Notes: generated by a model from the letters alone, not told the origin. 64,000 nt of DNA from Ehretia macrophylla (GCA_037974665.1 CM075783.1:42049712-42113711); one strand, 5' to 3'. Shown: positions 13,101 through 27,237, counted from the stretch's first letter. Made by a program: numbers and translations.

Positions 13101-16100
13101 GGTGGGTAGGGGATAGTTTATCAAATTTGACGCAGTCAGTTGGAGCAAGTGAAAAAGTTTTCCAAATGATGGATCTCGCACCTAGTGATCAGTTCCATGC
13201 CAAAGGTACCATTTTCTTTTACTACTATAGTGATGAAAACATTTCTATACACTTGGAATACACAAGTGCTGCTTTCTAGAAGAAGTGCCTAAATTTGATG
13301 CTCCTTTTCAGTTTTGCAATGAGCCCTGCTTCATCCTGCCACCATGGTGCTCTTTCTTAGATGAAATATAATGCGTGAAGATCAGTTGAATGTAAATTGT
13401 AGTTCAAGTAGTACTTCCACGACTTCAGTAGTCTTTCCTTGTCACCTTTGAAAATATGGATCTTAATGTCGTCTATTGGTGTCAATGGGAAGGGATTGGA
13501 AATATGGATCTTGGTGTTATCTAGTGCATCGGTGGAAAGGGAGTTAGTGCTGGAAAGTTGTCATATTTTAGCTGCTAGCTTGCATGAATTTTGGTGATCA
13601 CCAATAATGGGAGACTCACAGATACAATGAGTGCTTAACTCAGGCTAAGATTTCTATTTCTAGACGTGATAGGGCATATCAAACTGTTCAGAAGTGCTCA
13701 ACCTCGTTATGTCTAATAATTTAGGACATAATTTCACTTTATCTTATGTGCCAATTTTCACGTTGTTCTGAAAAGGTAATCCTTTAAAATGTTATTCTTA
13801 AAGCGCATATTGGGTCTATTTTAGTGATACTCAATGGATGCTACAATGTTGCAGGATTGAAGTTGCAGAGGCTGATGGGACGTATTGAGTTTAAGAATGT
13901 AGCTTTTCACTATCCTTCAAGAAAAACGGTAGGTTCATACTCATAATAGCTGAACCTGTTTCATTAAACCTAATGCTCCTCTTTTTCTCGTTTGTCAACC
14001 AAGAACATGAGAAAAGATCATCTATTGGTGTATTTTATTTTCATATACTACATAAGGTGGTTCTAAATTGGAATTAAATGTAACTAGAAACTTTTTGTTC
14101 CTTTAACTTTTCCTCCACTTCGCTAGGATCGACTACACTTCCTGACCACTTTGAGCTACTTATAGATTCCACTTTAGCCTGCCCCACTTGCCAGACTTTG
14201 CTGGAATGGAGAAAAAGATACAAGAAATTGCGACAAAATTTGATGTAAATCAGTGTTCCTGATAGTAAATTAAAAAATAAAATTAAGTGAAGAGTTATCA
14301 TCTCTGTTCTCGTTATTTCTTGGTCAAGAAATTGTCTTTCTGTTGCATCGTGTTATTACGCAGTATAGTCTCTCTGTAAATAAAGGAATGGACTTTATTT
14401 TGACATGGCCCGAGGAAATTGTGGACCTGAATTCTGAGCATCATTACTTCGAACATTGGAGAAGAGTATAACATAATACCATAAGAGACTTGAAGTGAAT
14501 TCCATACCTAATAATATTCAAATTATTGAAGTTATTTTCATGCAATGATAAAAAAAGCACTGACGGTTTGATGGATGAACAGGTGCCTGTATTGCAAAAT
14601 GTAAGCCTTGTGGTGCATCCAAATGAAATTGTCGCAATTGTAAGTGAATGTTATCCCATATTTTCTCATAGATATGTTATGATAAGCATGCATTCTTATA
14701 GGATGGTTGTGCGCATTATGGAGATTATAAACTTGGATATCTTGTTATCTTGAAACATCATCAGAATTTTTTTTTTTAAAAAGCCTATAATGTGAATGCT
14801 ATCTAACACTCTATCATGTCCAGGTTGGTCTAAGTGGTAGTGGCAAAAGCAGTCTAGTGAATCTTCTTCTTCGGCTTTATGAGCCAACTAGTGGCCAGGT
14901 ATTATTTATTTTCTGAGGTTTTGCGCGGTACAGTTAATAGAGGTGGATCTGGTATAATTCAGCATCTGGCAGTTTCTTACAAAATAATCCAAATCTGGAG
15001 AAAATAATTCAGATATATTTGCCGCAAGGACATTTTAGCATTTAGGAATAATGCTAGAAGAAGGACTGTGATACGAGCAAGATTATATTTATAAGAACCA
15101 AAAAAAATTTAATCTCTTTCCTTTTACTATTCAATTCTTAGACCCTGTGACAATGCAGAAATAGAAAAGAACAACTTATTGTGCTTTGTTGCTTTGGTCA
15201 AGGAGAAATTCAATACATACTTATTAATTCTAATATAGTAATTGTTTTTCTACTTGTAGCTACTAATTGATGAGTACCCGATTAAAGATCTAGATATCAA
15301 GCGGTTGAGGGAAAGAATTGGATACGTCGGACAGGTGCTCCACATCAACTTCTGTCTAAAGTGACGTGGATTTGAAACTTTTAAATGATATCTCACTTGG
15401 CTCTCTGAATAGGAACCCCGACTCTTCCGCATGGATATCAGTTCAAACATAAGATACGGATGTACCAGAGATATTCGTCAAGAGGACATAGAATTGGCTG
15501 CCAAGCAGGCCTATGCCCATGACTTCATTTCTGCTCTGCCTAACGGTTACCAGACACTTGTAGATGACGATTTGCTTAGTGGAGGACAGAAGCAGCGAAT
15601 AGCTATTGCGAGAGCCATTGTTAGGGATCCGGATATTTTGATCCTTGATGAAGCCACTAGTGCCCTTGATGCCGAGAGTGAACACAATATCAAGGTAGCT
15701 TTCCCGGGCATTATCTGTGTGGCATGTAATACACAATGAATTAAGTCTATGCTTACTAGTTCTTCTACAGGGTGTTCTTCATGCTGTCAGAAGCGAAACA
15801 AAGACGAGGAGGACTGTTGTAGTAATTGCACATAGGTTAGTTCTTCAAAATTTCCGACATACTAGACTGCACGTTTGAGGTACTAATTGTCCACTTTCTG
15901 TAGGCTTTCGACAATACAAGCAGCTGACAGGATAGTGGTTATGGAAAATGGTAGAATTGTCGAGGTACGTACTATCGTTATCCTAACCACCGTTTAAGAC
16001 ATGATAGTCTATAATTTGTCATTAGAGTTCAGTTGTTATATGGTCTTGTTGCATAGAGTTTTAACTGTTGAAAAACAGAAATAATCGTATTAATCTCTTA

Positions 16101-16224
16101 AGGTGCACAATATGACTATAACTATTTCTGCATTTAGATGGGGAGCCACAAGGAGCTTCTTCTTAAAGACGGCCTGTATTCTCGATTGACCAGAAGGCAG
16201 GCTGATACCATGGCAACACCTTAA
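7188..16224 (+). CDS. ABCB26: ABC transporter B family member 26-like, chloroplast half-size transporter
   Basis: Eighteen exons join in frame into a 712-residue protein: 7188-7667, 9156-9283, 9553-9595, 9922-9966, 10056-10178, 10257-10360, 11540-11594, 11683-11753, 11877-11979, 12995-13205, 13855-13928, 14583-14639, 14824-14898, 15260-15334, 15413-15694, 15771-15835, 15904-15964, 16138-16224. All introns are GT..AG and every phase fits. The N-terminus is Ser/Thr/His-rich and transit-peptide-like, followed by an acidic Glu stretch. A membrane domain fills about residues 140-440. The single ATPase domain has Walker [10 protein letters not shown] (exon 13), the signature LLSGGQKQR (about 602-610), Walker [13 protein letters not shown] (about 623-634) and the H-loop VIAHR. 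As a half-transporter it should dimerise to export a substrate, probably across the plastid envelope; the substrate is unknown. Length and motifs match Arabidopsis ABCB26 (about 700 residues) as I recall it. The ATG at 7188 was chosen because no upstream in-frame ATG exists. Confidence 0.92.
12217..12709. mobile_element. hAT-type MITE in an ABC-transporter intron
   Basis: A 493-bp element inside the intron between exons 9 and 10. Its ends are inverted repeats: CAGTGTATTAAAAGGTG on the left and the complement of CAGTGTATAAAAAGGTG on the right. A perfect 8-bp target duplication, TGTGGGAC, flanks it (12209-12216 and 12710-12717), the hAT hallmark. Both subterminal regions are packed with GCGCCTT and AAGGCGC words in opposite orientation around an AT-rich centre. 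It has no coding capacity. Confidence 0.9.
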
Positions 16225-17391
16225 AAACCGATTGAGCGTGTTAGCACGTATCCCAGAGGATGCAGCGTGAAGGCTGTGCTTTTCCTTGTCAGCCATATAT
16301 ATATGACCGCTCCGCCTCAGAAATGCTTGAAACCTCTCTTCATCAGAAAATGAGAACAGGTGATCAATGGAGATGCTGTTCACCTCCTCAACCTCTATGA
16401 AGTGAAGGTGACAGCTTCATACAGAAAGAAATCCATTTTTTCTCAAGAAGTGAAGATCCTAAACTGTAGTTTCTGTAGTGATGCAACTGGGAACATTATT
16501 GTACACAGAGATGTTTGATTCTTGTCTGTAGACGAGCCAGAGTTGCAACTACAAACCGAAAATTGGTTCGTGTAGGAATTGACGTATCGGTTCGCGTAAG
16601 CGTTCGTCTCTATTTCCAGGATCTTTACTGGTTTTATTTGAGTAAGATGTGACATTGTGTGGAATGTTGGCCAACATAGTTGGGGAAAAACATTTGTTGA
16701 CACGGTGTCAAACTACTGATAACATTATTGGTTCTACCATTAAGTTCATGAAATGTTATGATTGGATTCAGAAACATGCAGTCAATATGGTTGATGTCTC
16801 ATTAACACGAGGCGTGGTGTATTGTATTATGAACACTTCTTAAAATTCATTAAACTGTTAATCATGATTAAAAAGAAATTATTAAACGATAGAAAATGAA
16901 AAAGAAAAGAAGGAAAAAAAAAATTATTCTTCATAGTAGTACAAATATAATCCTATTTTAACGGAGGTGATAATTTTCATTAAAAATGTACTTTATATAG
17001 TTTTATTGTAATGAACGAGATGATTTCTGACAAAAATTAGTGATATAATGCTTATCGTTAAATATGATGAACTATACCTAATAAAATAAAATTTGATTTG
17101 ATTTGTTTTATTATCGTAAACCAAATACAAGTCAACCAAAATAAGAATAGAAGCGTTTAAAGTTAGTCACTCCTCAATTGGGTGGAATTATCAAGTAAAA
17201 ATCTATCGTAATAAGTATTAAGTGAAATTGTCAAGTAATAGTCTGTCGTAATTATTGATTATAAGTCCGAACTGACCCACGGCTTCCTTCTCTATTAGAT
17301 AAAAAAATTAAAAAAAGAAAAGAAAAGAAAACAAAAGCTACTAAAGCCCCTAGTATAACATAAGCCCAACACAGGCCCAAAAGTTTAGCAA
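16225..17391. other. Intergenic spacer
   Basis: 3' flank of the ABC transporter followed by the promoter side of the proline-rich/RS gene. The second half is AT-rich. No repeat or gene was recognised apart from a short repeated phrase (AAGTGAAATTGTCAAGTAA type) near 17190-17240. Confidence 0.5.
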
Positions 17392-20300
17392 ATGGATTTG
17401 CCGCCACCACCACCACAGAGCTACATGCGACCACCACAGCCACCACCACCTCCGCCGCCGTCCATGGTGGATCCTCACCAAGGTCCGCCACCGCCCAACC
17501 AACCCTGGTACTCCGCCACCCAATTCCACTACCAGCACCACTCTTCTCCATCCCCTCCTCCCCCTCCTCAACAGCAACAGTGGGCCCCATCTCCTTATCC
17601 TGCGCCTCATCCTCCTTATCCTGCGCACCATTACCCCCCTCCTCCACCTTACCCTCAGGTCAATCAGGTAATTTTCTTTTTCTTTTTTTTGTAAAAAAAA
17701 TAAGGTAATTTTCATTCATCTCTAAAACCCTAATTATTTTATTATTTTATTATTATTATTATTTTTATTTTTTGCAATTTGAGCTACATTTTATTTATTT
17801 TCATTTTCATATTTATACACGTTCATAAAAATCACTCCTTTACATATCTATATATATAAATTGTATTTATATAGATATAGATATATACTATCTATATTTT
17901 GTGTATAGGATAAATTTGCCTATTAGTTCTCAATGTTCCAAAAGTTATATGTTAAAACGCGACAGAAAATGGTTATGTGACCATGCACATGCCAATTTTT
18001 TGCGAACTAAATTTGAAAATTTGAGCAAACTGTGGACCAATTCGGAAATGTGGGAGATGATTTTGTGGGGCATAAAAGTAACTCTGTGAGTTTCCAATCT
18101 AAATTTGACGGAGAGAGAACAAAAGTGACCAGCTTGATGACTTTTGCGGAACAATGGGACTCGTAATGTAACTAATATAACATTGGGGACTATTTTGAGA
18201 ATTCGAATAAACATTCATTTTCCGTTATGAATGTGTTTATATATTTGAACAATTTTGTAGTTGCACTTGAAAAATTAAGCTTTAAATGCTGAACTAATCG
18301 ATTATGTAGCATAATGAATCAGGGTTTGTTGTAAATTGTTTTACTTGTTTATATATAAATGTTGAGGGGGATGGGACTGGAGAGTATGAACTGATACATA
18401 GTTGTATGCTATAGTTGATATGTAATCAATTCTTCGTCTTGTTTAAATCTCTGGTCCTTCTCTTGATATATGGTGAGCTTTGTCTTGTGTTTTCGGGGAC
18501 TCCAAATGCATGTTTGGACTCCAATTTTGATTGGACTGCAAAGTTGAGAAAGGCTTAGCCAAATAATTTGTAGGACCATGCTTAGGAAGCACTTGGTTGT
18601 GTGAGAAATGAATGTAATTTCATGTTATCGAGCTACTTACACAAATAGTAGGCTTTCCAACAAAGTACATAAACATCATTTTTCTGTGGAGTAATTTGTT
18701 GATTCAGAGATAAAAATTAATAGAAATTTTCTGTTCATTCTTTGAAAAAGGACTTGGGGGATATGATAGGATTGTGTTCTGTTTTATTGTTCTCGGAAGT
18801 CTATGTATCTAAAAGGTGCAGGATAGTACTTTGTGTTATACTAGAGAAAAGGAAAAGTAACCTTGTGGAAGTATTAGACTGCTTTGCTATATTGAGTCTT
18901 TACTAAATTTTGATATGCTTGTAGGAGTGGGGCAACTCAAACTGGGTTCATCATCAGAATAGGGAGTACCAAGGTCAGTTATGTCTAATTGTGTTCTTTA
19001 AATTCTGTCTGTAACGCAGTTCTCTGAAGATGCATCAATTCCATCCCTTTTTTGTGTTTCGGTGCTGAAGTGTTTCAAGTCAATTTCAGTGGTCTCCTTG
19101 TTTCCAGTGGGATAAAGTAAATTTAATCCCCTTGAAGTTGTGACCATGCAACACCATTTTTTTTTCTCTGCCTGATGATTTGTAATACATTAAAATGTAA
19201 TGTTGTTGTCGATAATCTGCTTATGTCACTCTGCTGAACTTTTCAAACAACAATGGATATATTGCATTTGTTCTTATGAGTTATCATGAATTCTGAATTC
19301 TGCTTTTTTAAGCTCCTTTGAGTTTGGGAAGTTGACATGTGAAATATCTCTTATTGGAGTAATATTTGTATAATGTTTGGATCCTGCCCGTGAATTAACT
19401 TACTTTTTGAAACATAGTAAACTATTTGATTGAAATCTTTCTTTCCCTCTTATGTCTTCTCAAAAAGAACAATATGCATGAAGTTCTTCGTGTTCCAACC
19501 ATTTCATTGCCTCATATAAAAGATTGTATACTCAATTTACACGACTCTGCAATTGTAGCACATAACCACGAAGAAGACTGGGCTGCTAAGGCCAGAGCAT
19601 GGGCAGCTGCTAAAGCTGCAAGTGACAACCAGCAGTCACGCCCACAGTTTGCCCCTGCTGGCAGACCAGAAGAACAAAGTCATTATCATGATCAATTGGC
19701 CCAGTCCACTGAGTCTCATTATCCTGATATGCAAAAGTTGCCCCTTCCTCCATCAAGCTATCAACAACATCCGGTTCCAGTTGCACCACAGTATCAGGCA
19801 CCTGTAAGTCATTTTCAACACTTTGCATCCTTCAGTTCGGGACAGACTTCATATGGAAACTTGGCTGGAGATTCTGCAGCTGCATTCCCTCGGCAAGAGA
19901 ACTCGTATATAAATCCTTCAATCCATCAGCAGGAGGTACCTTCTAGTTATTCTTCTATTGCAGGTAAAAATTAAATTAGCCTATTAATGTCACATGTGAA
20001 GCTATCTGGTCAAGAATTGCTTCCATATAATTCAACTACTTAAATTGCTTTTCTCTAAACTGTTAACTTGTAGTTGTTGTAGCCTCTACCATACTGAACT
20101 AGAATTCAAATTCATGGCATATTATGAGCATAACCATTGTGCATCTTTCTTGGTCAAATGTTTCTAATAATCATTGTTTCGTTGTACTTAGTCTCTCTTG
20201 CTTAATGTTGTAAATTGTTTTTTGATAATAGTGTTTTAAGCAGTGTTACCCTGTTTTTAAGCATTACATAAAATTTTCCTTCAAAGTTATAAGTATCATA

Positions 20301-23300
20301 TAACTTTTAAGCCTGTATTTCTTGTGTTTCAGGAATGTGTGCAGAGAGAGGAGCTCTTTATGCCTGTAATTTCGAGACATATATTTATATACGCTGTCTG
20401 ACTTGTACTGCAATGGCAGGTAACGAAGGTGCTGGAGATTTTGGAAAGTACTACACGTCTTCCTCTCTACCGGTTGCCTCAGCTCCACAACATCATGCAC
20501 AAACGCCGCTGCCTGCAGGTGCTAGATCTTTATCAATGGAAGATCCTCAATATGCTTTTGGTGGCCAGTCAACTGAGCCTGCAACCAGTCTTAGCGATCA
20601 GCCATTAGATTTTACACCTCGGTTTAATCGTGATCATGAGAGCCATGTGCAATCAACTTATTCCTTTTCAGGCGGTCCTGTAAGAGGTGTAGATACTATA
20701 AATTCTACCCCTTCGAACTATAATTGGGCTCCTCCTCCTGGTTCTGGTGGTTTCTTCCCACCAATTCCCCGAGTGCTCCCCCCAACTTCACAGGTTGTGG
20801 CTTTATTCTGTATGTCAATAAAGTACTATAACATTGTCAGAGCATGCTGATTATTGTTCTCTACTTCTCAGGTTGATCCTTCAATGGCTATAGCGCCTCC
20901 TGTTCCTGGACATTCTGTGCCTACGTTTGGAAGGCTTCCTGGACCTGGCTTTCAACCAACAGCTTCGTCTATTGATGCACCTTTCAATGTTGGTGCAGGG
21001 CCTGCACTTCAGCCAGCTGCTGCTTTTCCCAGTGATGCATTTGGCATTTCCAGTGTTTCTGAACGGCCTAAAAAGGTACATAGAGCTACATCAGTGGACA
21101 TAAGTACTTAAACAGTTACACCATTGTTCATTATTTCTTTGGAACTTCTAGGCTTCTGTTCCTAACTGGCTTAGAGAGGAAATAATCAAGAAGAAAGCTG
21201 TCATCACAAGTTCCACACTGGAGTTTCCAAAAGATGACAATCAATCTATTGAAGACGATACTATAGACAGATCTTATGGGAAGGGTGAGCAGGCAGATAG
21301 CAGAAGCATCGATTCGTCTAGGTCAACTGAAGAAGAGGATGATGATGAGGTTTTACACTGCTAACTCTTATTAATACAATTGCATTCCACCTGTTAACTG
21401 TGTAAGATGGGAGGCAAGCTATTTTCCTTTTGTCAAAAACTCGAGATTCAATAAAGATATTATCATTGACTTAGTTACGAGATTTGTTGGCATATGTTGT
21501 GTATTTCTCTTCTCCTCTCCGATTTCCTATTTTTCCCCTTTTGCACATGGTTTGGCACCTGGGGTTGGGGAGGGGAATGGGTTGTTTATATACTAATACT
21601 ATGGGATGTTTCTAAGAATTTTTGAGAAAACTAACTTAAAACTTTGAGAATCTCTTGGATGTACTTATAGTACAGTACTAGTAGATATACAAGAAAGAAG
21701 TTTCTTGTAGTATTTTTTTTATTTTACAAACGTCAGTTTCCTTTGAACAAAATACATAATTTTTTTGACTGTTTACATTTTTCTTGACTACATTTTTCAA
21801 AGCATAGCATATTATTTTAAAGTCGTGTATGTGCTAACTTATGAGCTTGATGGAATCTCTAAGGCAATAGAAGCTGAATTTTGCCATTACCTATAGATTT
21901 CGTCTTTTGACCTTGAGCAACTAGTCATGGATTCTTCTAGCACACAATGTCTGGATTCAATTTGTGCACTGACTATTATGTATAATGAACTTCTACAATT
22001 CCCTTGTGCAGGATGATGTAGAAGCAGCTAGAACTGCAGCGATAAACCAAGAAATAAAGCGTGTTCTTACTGAAGTTCTTTTGAAGGTTGTAGCTTGTTA
22101 ATAACTACAAACATTTACCTTTGCCTCCATGGGGATGTATTGAGATTATGTCTTTTACAGGTCACTGACGACCTTTTCGATGAAATCGCTACAAAAGTTC
22201 TTAGTGAAGACGATCTCACTGTTGAAGGTGATTATTGTTAAATTTTCCTTCTTCAATCAGATTCCTTTTTTCTTGGTTTCCATTGCTTGGTTTGATTGGA
22301 AATATTCCCTTGCTTGATTCTTATTAATATTGACATTGCCATCGGTAACTTTGGATGTCAATTTCTATTCTCATCTTTCCTTTTGCAGATGATTGCAGCA
22401 CTGCAGCACCTAACAATGAGGTACAAACATCCACACGAGCTGCAACTGTGAAGGCAGAAGCTAAGGTTCTTGTACCAGCCAAAGTCAAGGAAGATGATTC
22501 TGACGATGTGAATGAGAAGTCTACTTCTAGCTCTCCTGGAGACGTACTAGGTCTTGCTAGTTATGCCTCAGATGAAGATGAAGATAATAAGATCGAGAGT
22601 TCTGCTAATTTAAGTTCTAAAGAAAATGCCAATCATCTGGAATCTACTTCTAGCAGAAATTCAGCTGGCAAAAATTTGGTTGAGAATGGAGTTTTACTTA
22701 AAGAGACTGAAGAGGATAGAGATAAACCTGCAAACCTGAAGATTGATGCTGGCAGAAAGAGGCCTGATGTGGCTACAGTTGATCATAGTCACGTAGTTAC
22801 TCAGTCAAGTGATGATAGGCCTACTACAGAGTCAGTGAAAGGTGATGAACTGCATCCCTCTAAGTTCAAGTCTCTGGGTGAGGAAAAGGAAATGCTAGAT
22901 GGACTTGTAGCATCCACATCAGAGGAAATTGTAGGTGAAAAGGCTGTTCTTAAAACTGAAAGACCAGTTGAACCCAAATCATTGGCCATGGATCATTCTG
23001 AAGGTAGAGAAGCCAGAAGCCACTCTGATAGGAGTGGCAGACATGAAACTAAGAGTTCTGTTGAGAAAGACTATGTCAAGGAGGAAGAAAGTCGTAAAGA
23101 TAAAGTGTATGAGAAGGGAGATGAAACCCATAGAAAGCATGACGGGAAGCATGTGAGAAAGGAAAAGGTGGATGATCAGAATGTCTCGAAGGATAAAGCA
23201 AAAGGAAAAGGTACAAGGACTGGGGACAAAACCAAGGATTCTGATTCAAGGAAAAGGGCCTCTCCTTCTGAGGTGAAGGAAAGTAAAAGGGAGAAAGAAA

Positions 23301-25937
23301 AAGAAAGAAAAGCCGATAGAGAAGACAATGTCAGAAAGAAAGAAAGAAAGGATGACAGAAAGGAAAAATCTAGACACAAAAATGCAAGTGATTCCAGCAG
23401 GCATAAGAGTCGCCGCCGTTCCTTGTCTGTTGACAGTAGCGGCAGAGAGAGCAAGGACAGCTCAGTATTCAGCCATGCCAATGATGCAAATGATGAGTCT
23501 TCTGATGATTCTAGAAGGTATATCTATTCATTCAATCTATTCTTGTTTTTTTGGGCTGATCATATAGTTGCTTATTATCTGTTTGGGCTGCAGGAAGCGG
23601 CAATCTAGAAGACACGAGTCACCATCACCTGTCAGGTCAAAGAGAAGGTATTTTCTTTTGGATTGAACTCTGTGTTACGCATTGCTTTACTACATTTTAG
23701 ATCATTGTATTTTTATTTCCTTTCCTAGAGTTTCCATAGAGTCATAATATTCCCATTTCCCCTTTTCCTTCTTGGCCTGTATGAACAAATGGGTTTTTTT
23801 TTTTTTTTTTTTTTTTTTTAAAGTAGGCATTTGAAATATTGGAAAAAGTCAAGATAGTGAGTCTTTACCTTTTGCAGAAATTCTAATCATCTTCTCTTAA
23901 ACTCAAGTTGTTAGCTTATTCTAACTATTCATGTGGCAACAACTACTAAGAAAGTTATAGTTTCATGTTTCTGATCTTCAGGGCCATTTTAAATTATTCA
24001 ACATATTAGTTCTCACTTATTATTTCCACAATTGTGTTGGATTTTCTTGTTATGAATCTGCTGCTAATAAATATCATATTACTTTATGAGTTATGTAACT
24101 ACTGACACTGTTGGTTTTATTTGGATCATCATAATCTTCTTCGCCTCCTTTTCATTGTTGAATATCTCGGGAGATGGATTAAATCCACAACTGCTAGCTG
24201 CCCCTTTAGTTCATTTGGTTGGGAGTATAGATTCCAATATCCTTTAAGCATGTCTTCATGAGTGCTTAAATGTAACGAGGATAATCCAGTTGGAAACAGC
24301 AGGTTTTGGTGCCTCGTAAATCAGTAAACAAAGAAATGTGCTCATAGCATATGTTTCTATTGATTCGAGGTTGAGAATATTTAAGTTTCGATTGTCGTCT
24401 TGACATAATACCCCGCTTTCTTATTACTGTAAGCATGGTGATAAAATAGTAACTGCTGCTACGCGTCAAATTGTTCTGATGTTGGCAGCATCTCGTTTGT
24501 GATAGATACTCACCTGATTAATAAAAGTCACATTGACATGGACCTATCTGGCGGGTTATATCTGCCATTCTGAGACTCTACTTCCTCCTTTCTCTTGTTC
24601 AATTTTTTATGGCACCTTTATCAAATTTTATGTTATGCTTGTATACTGATTTGGCTAAAGCAACCCAAGTAAATATATTATGGCTTGAATCAAGTTCTTG
24701 CTGATGCAGCATGCTAAGGAGAATTTTAGTGAAGTAACAAGACATGGTAATATATGTGCCTATTGAATTTATGTATAATCCATTTCCCAAAATTTACTGT
24801 TTTGTCTGAACTAGATTCTAGCTTAGCATCATAAGTAGATATTTTCTCACATGATTCAAGTACTTAAAGATGCTACGTGCAGAAGAGTCTGTAGAAATGT
24901 AAGAAGAAATGTGAAGAATGAGTCTGTGGTATTCTATATATAAGCTAACAAGTCCAAAATTTGTCCTCTAAAATTTTATCTGTCTCCAGTTGTCCATGTA
25001 AACCTTAATATGCGGTCATGCAGCTAACATTTCAAAAGCTACCCATGCTCAAGTGATTTTGAGTATATTTTAATATCAAACATGTTATAGAGTTTGCAAA
25101 ATCATGATTGTTGAGTTTTGCGTCGTGAAATACTTCTTCTGTCTATGTTCCCATCAGTCTGTCCTTAGATCGCAATTCAATGGGCATAGTACACCTATCG
25201 TAAAACTGAATTATGGATGTGTAGTGTATTGATGCTAGAATAGATAGAATAGAAGGTAATGTACACCTACCGTACTACTGCATTCAGTTACGTCTTTCTC
25301 TTAAAATAGATAGAAAGGATTGTAATGTTACATTTCAAATCTTTGAATTTTCCCATAGATCAATGAGGGTCATCTTTCAAGTTGTTGCTACGTAGTGCTA
25401 TCGCGTATACTAGTAAGTAAATTATACTTCTGTTTATATGTTGACCAGTAACCTGTAAATTGATAACGTCCTGTTTTAAAAGATGCTCTTGAGTTCAAGC
25501 GTATTTTAGCATTTCCTTCGAGTGTCTTATAATACATAAGACTAGGATGATCTGTGCAAACAGGTCAATTGTGAAATCTTTAGTCAGTACAAAGGCTGAG
25601 AATCGTATGTGGACTTCTATAAATCAACTCACCAGTTTAGTATGTAATTTTTCATTTTAGACATGTTTCAAGATCTCCTCATACCAAGCACTCTCAGCGA
25701 AGGCATTCTCCCTATTCTTCTCTTGATACCACGAGGTATGTTTTCAAGCATTTTTTCACTTAGTGTTCCGTTAATTGCTTTGAGACATCAATCCATGAAC
25801 TTAACTATGTACATATCAGGTGAAAGATTTACTCCCAAGTATCGTGTCCTTGTTTTTCTAGTTTATAAACACCATACAATTTCAGGGGAAAGAGGTCGAG
25901 GTCAAGATCAAGGTCTCCTGTTCGCAGAAAACGGTGA
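17392..25937 (+). CDS. Proline-rich protein with acidic/basic charged region and C-terminal RS domain
   Basis: Twelve exons join in frame into about 985 residues: 17392-17667, 18925-18973, 19559-19963, 20420-20793, 20872-21075, 21152-21349, 22012-22086, 22161-22227, 22389-23517, 23594-23647, 25661-25735, 25886-25937. The first 92 residues are mostly Pro, Tyr and Gln runs. Exon 3 begins with an Ala/Trp-rich helix (EEDWAAKARAWAAAKAA). Exon 6 has a conserved-looking SVPNWLREEIIKKKA, and exon 9 an LGLASYASDEDED motif, followed by a long Lys/Glu/Arg/Asp-rich region. The tail is RS-like (RSRSRSRSPVRRKR, then stop). RS tails and charged low-complexity regions are typical of pre-mRNA processing factors, so a nuclear RNA-processing role is inferred. 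I do not recognise the exact family. The ATG at 17392 opens the proline-rich exon. Confidence 0.8.
23648..25660. other. Long intron 10 of the proline-rich/RS gene
   Basis: A 2.0-kb GT..AG intron between two RS-coding exons. It contains a 26-base poly-T run (23794-23819). Otherwise it is AT-rich sequence in which I see no gene or clear transposon. Confidence 0.6.
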
Positions 25938-27237
25938 TTGGATATAATCTCTTAGCATGAAGCAACTAAAGAGAGTAAAACAGTTGCCAGCAACCGTGCA
26001 GATGGTTATGATGAAGCAGGTGCACCGTGTATTGGCCAAGTCATTGGAAAATGGGAGGTCATTGCTCTAAACTGCAAGAGAAAGAAAGATGGCATCATGA
26101 CCGAGAAGATTGGTAAATCAGTAACGGTGATGATACGTGCACGATGGTGATGTTCATATGATGAAGCCTTTTGCTTCTTTTGCTTATTGTATTCGACTGC
26201 AATTTAGTTTCCGCATTTGATGCTGTAATTGCAGTTTTGTTTAATCAGGCTAGATATTTCTCATAAGCATGGCAGGTGTATTTGTTTCAGGCATTGTCCT
26301 ATTTACAATATGAAGTGTGAAAATTGATACATTCAGTAAAGCATGGTATTTATGTCACCACTTCCCATGTATTCAATTAGAACAAACATGGTTCTTTGGG
26401 TGCGGTATAGGCCTACGCTTGTTCCTGTCGAGAATTTCCTGCTTTTGGCTCGCCCCTATCTCTAAAGGGGTGTAAGCACTTGTTCTCATTCATTAGCGGT
26501 TTGAAATAGGTAGTGAAGCTTCTCAGAGCAGGCAAGTGACATTTTTTAAATAGAGACCTCTTTGTCAATGTTGCATACTAATATTTGTTGAAAGGCAGGT
26601 TGGTTCAAAAAGCTTTTGTTATGTGCGGGGTTTAGAAAAGGGTCGGACTCATTTTAGGTTTATTATATACAACTTCATCTTATATCTTGCTAGGAGTTGT
26701 TTTTACGACTTGAACGCATGACCTAACTTGAACCCGTGACCTCTAGGTCATGCGCCGGGTGATAAAGCGTTGGGATGCTCGTGTTATCAGGCTCTGGGCG
26801 AATGATATCAGTCCAAGAATGTGCCTGCAAAGCTGGCATAGAACCAAATTGAAGAGTTATATCTGAAACATCAAAACTTGCTTTGTTACTTGTGTTTTTT
26901 ATCTCTGACTTTGGGTTTCACGTACAAGGAGACAAATAACAAAAAAAACTTGCAAAGTTTAATTCGGCTAAATGCCAAGAGTACTGAACAGCCGGCTGTT
27001 GAAATAAAGAGGCCATTGCTATGGATATGTCTTAGTTATATGAGGACCTGGATACTCATTGAAATCACCCCCGCCCCCCCTTCTCCCGGTCGTTCGACTA
27101 TAATGCCATCGAATGTTGTCAGGAGCTTCCAGTCCATAAGTAAAGAGGTTTCAAGATTTCGAGTGACCAAGTGAAAGTGAACAGCTCTGAGCAAAATTTC
27201 TGAGCGTGCCCTTTGGTTTGCTGGGAAAGCTGAACAG
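25938..27237. other. 3' flank of the RS gene and upstream region of the DUF4228 gene
   Basis: The stretch holds the likely 3' UTR of the RS gene (to about 26340) and then spacer. A short stretch at 26700-26760 (repeated CATGACCT/CGTGACCT words) resembles transposon-derived sequence common in plants. A short in-frame piece at 27102-27174 ends in a stop and is more likely leader than coding. Confidence 0.45.

Noticed and set aside
17252-17715. Minus-strand frames of 121-131 residues
   Set aside because: Complements of the proline-rich first exon of the RS gene; their Val/Glu/Trp/Arg richness follows from the repeated CCACCA/CCGCCG codons.
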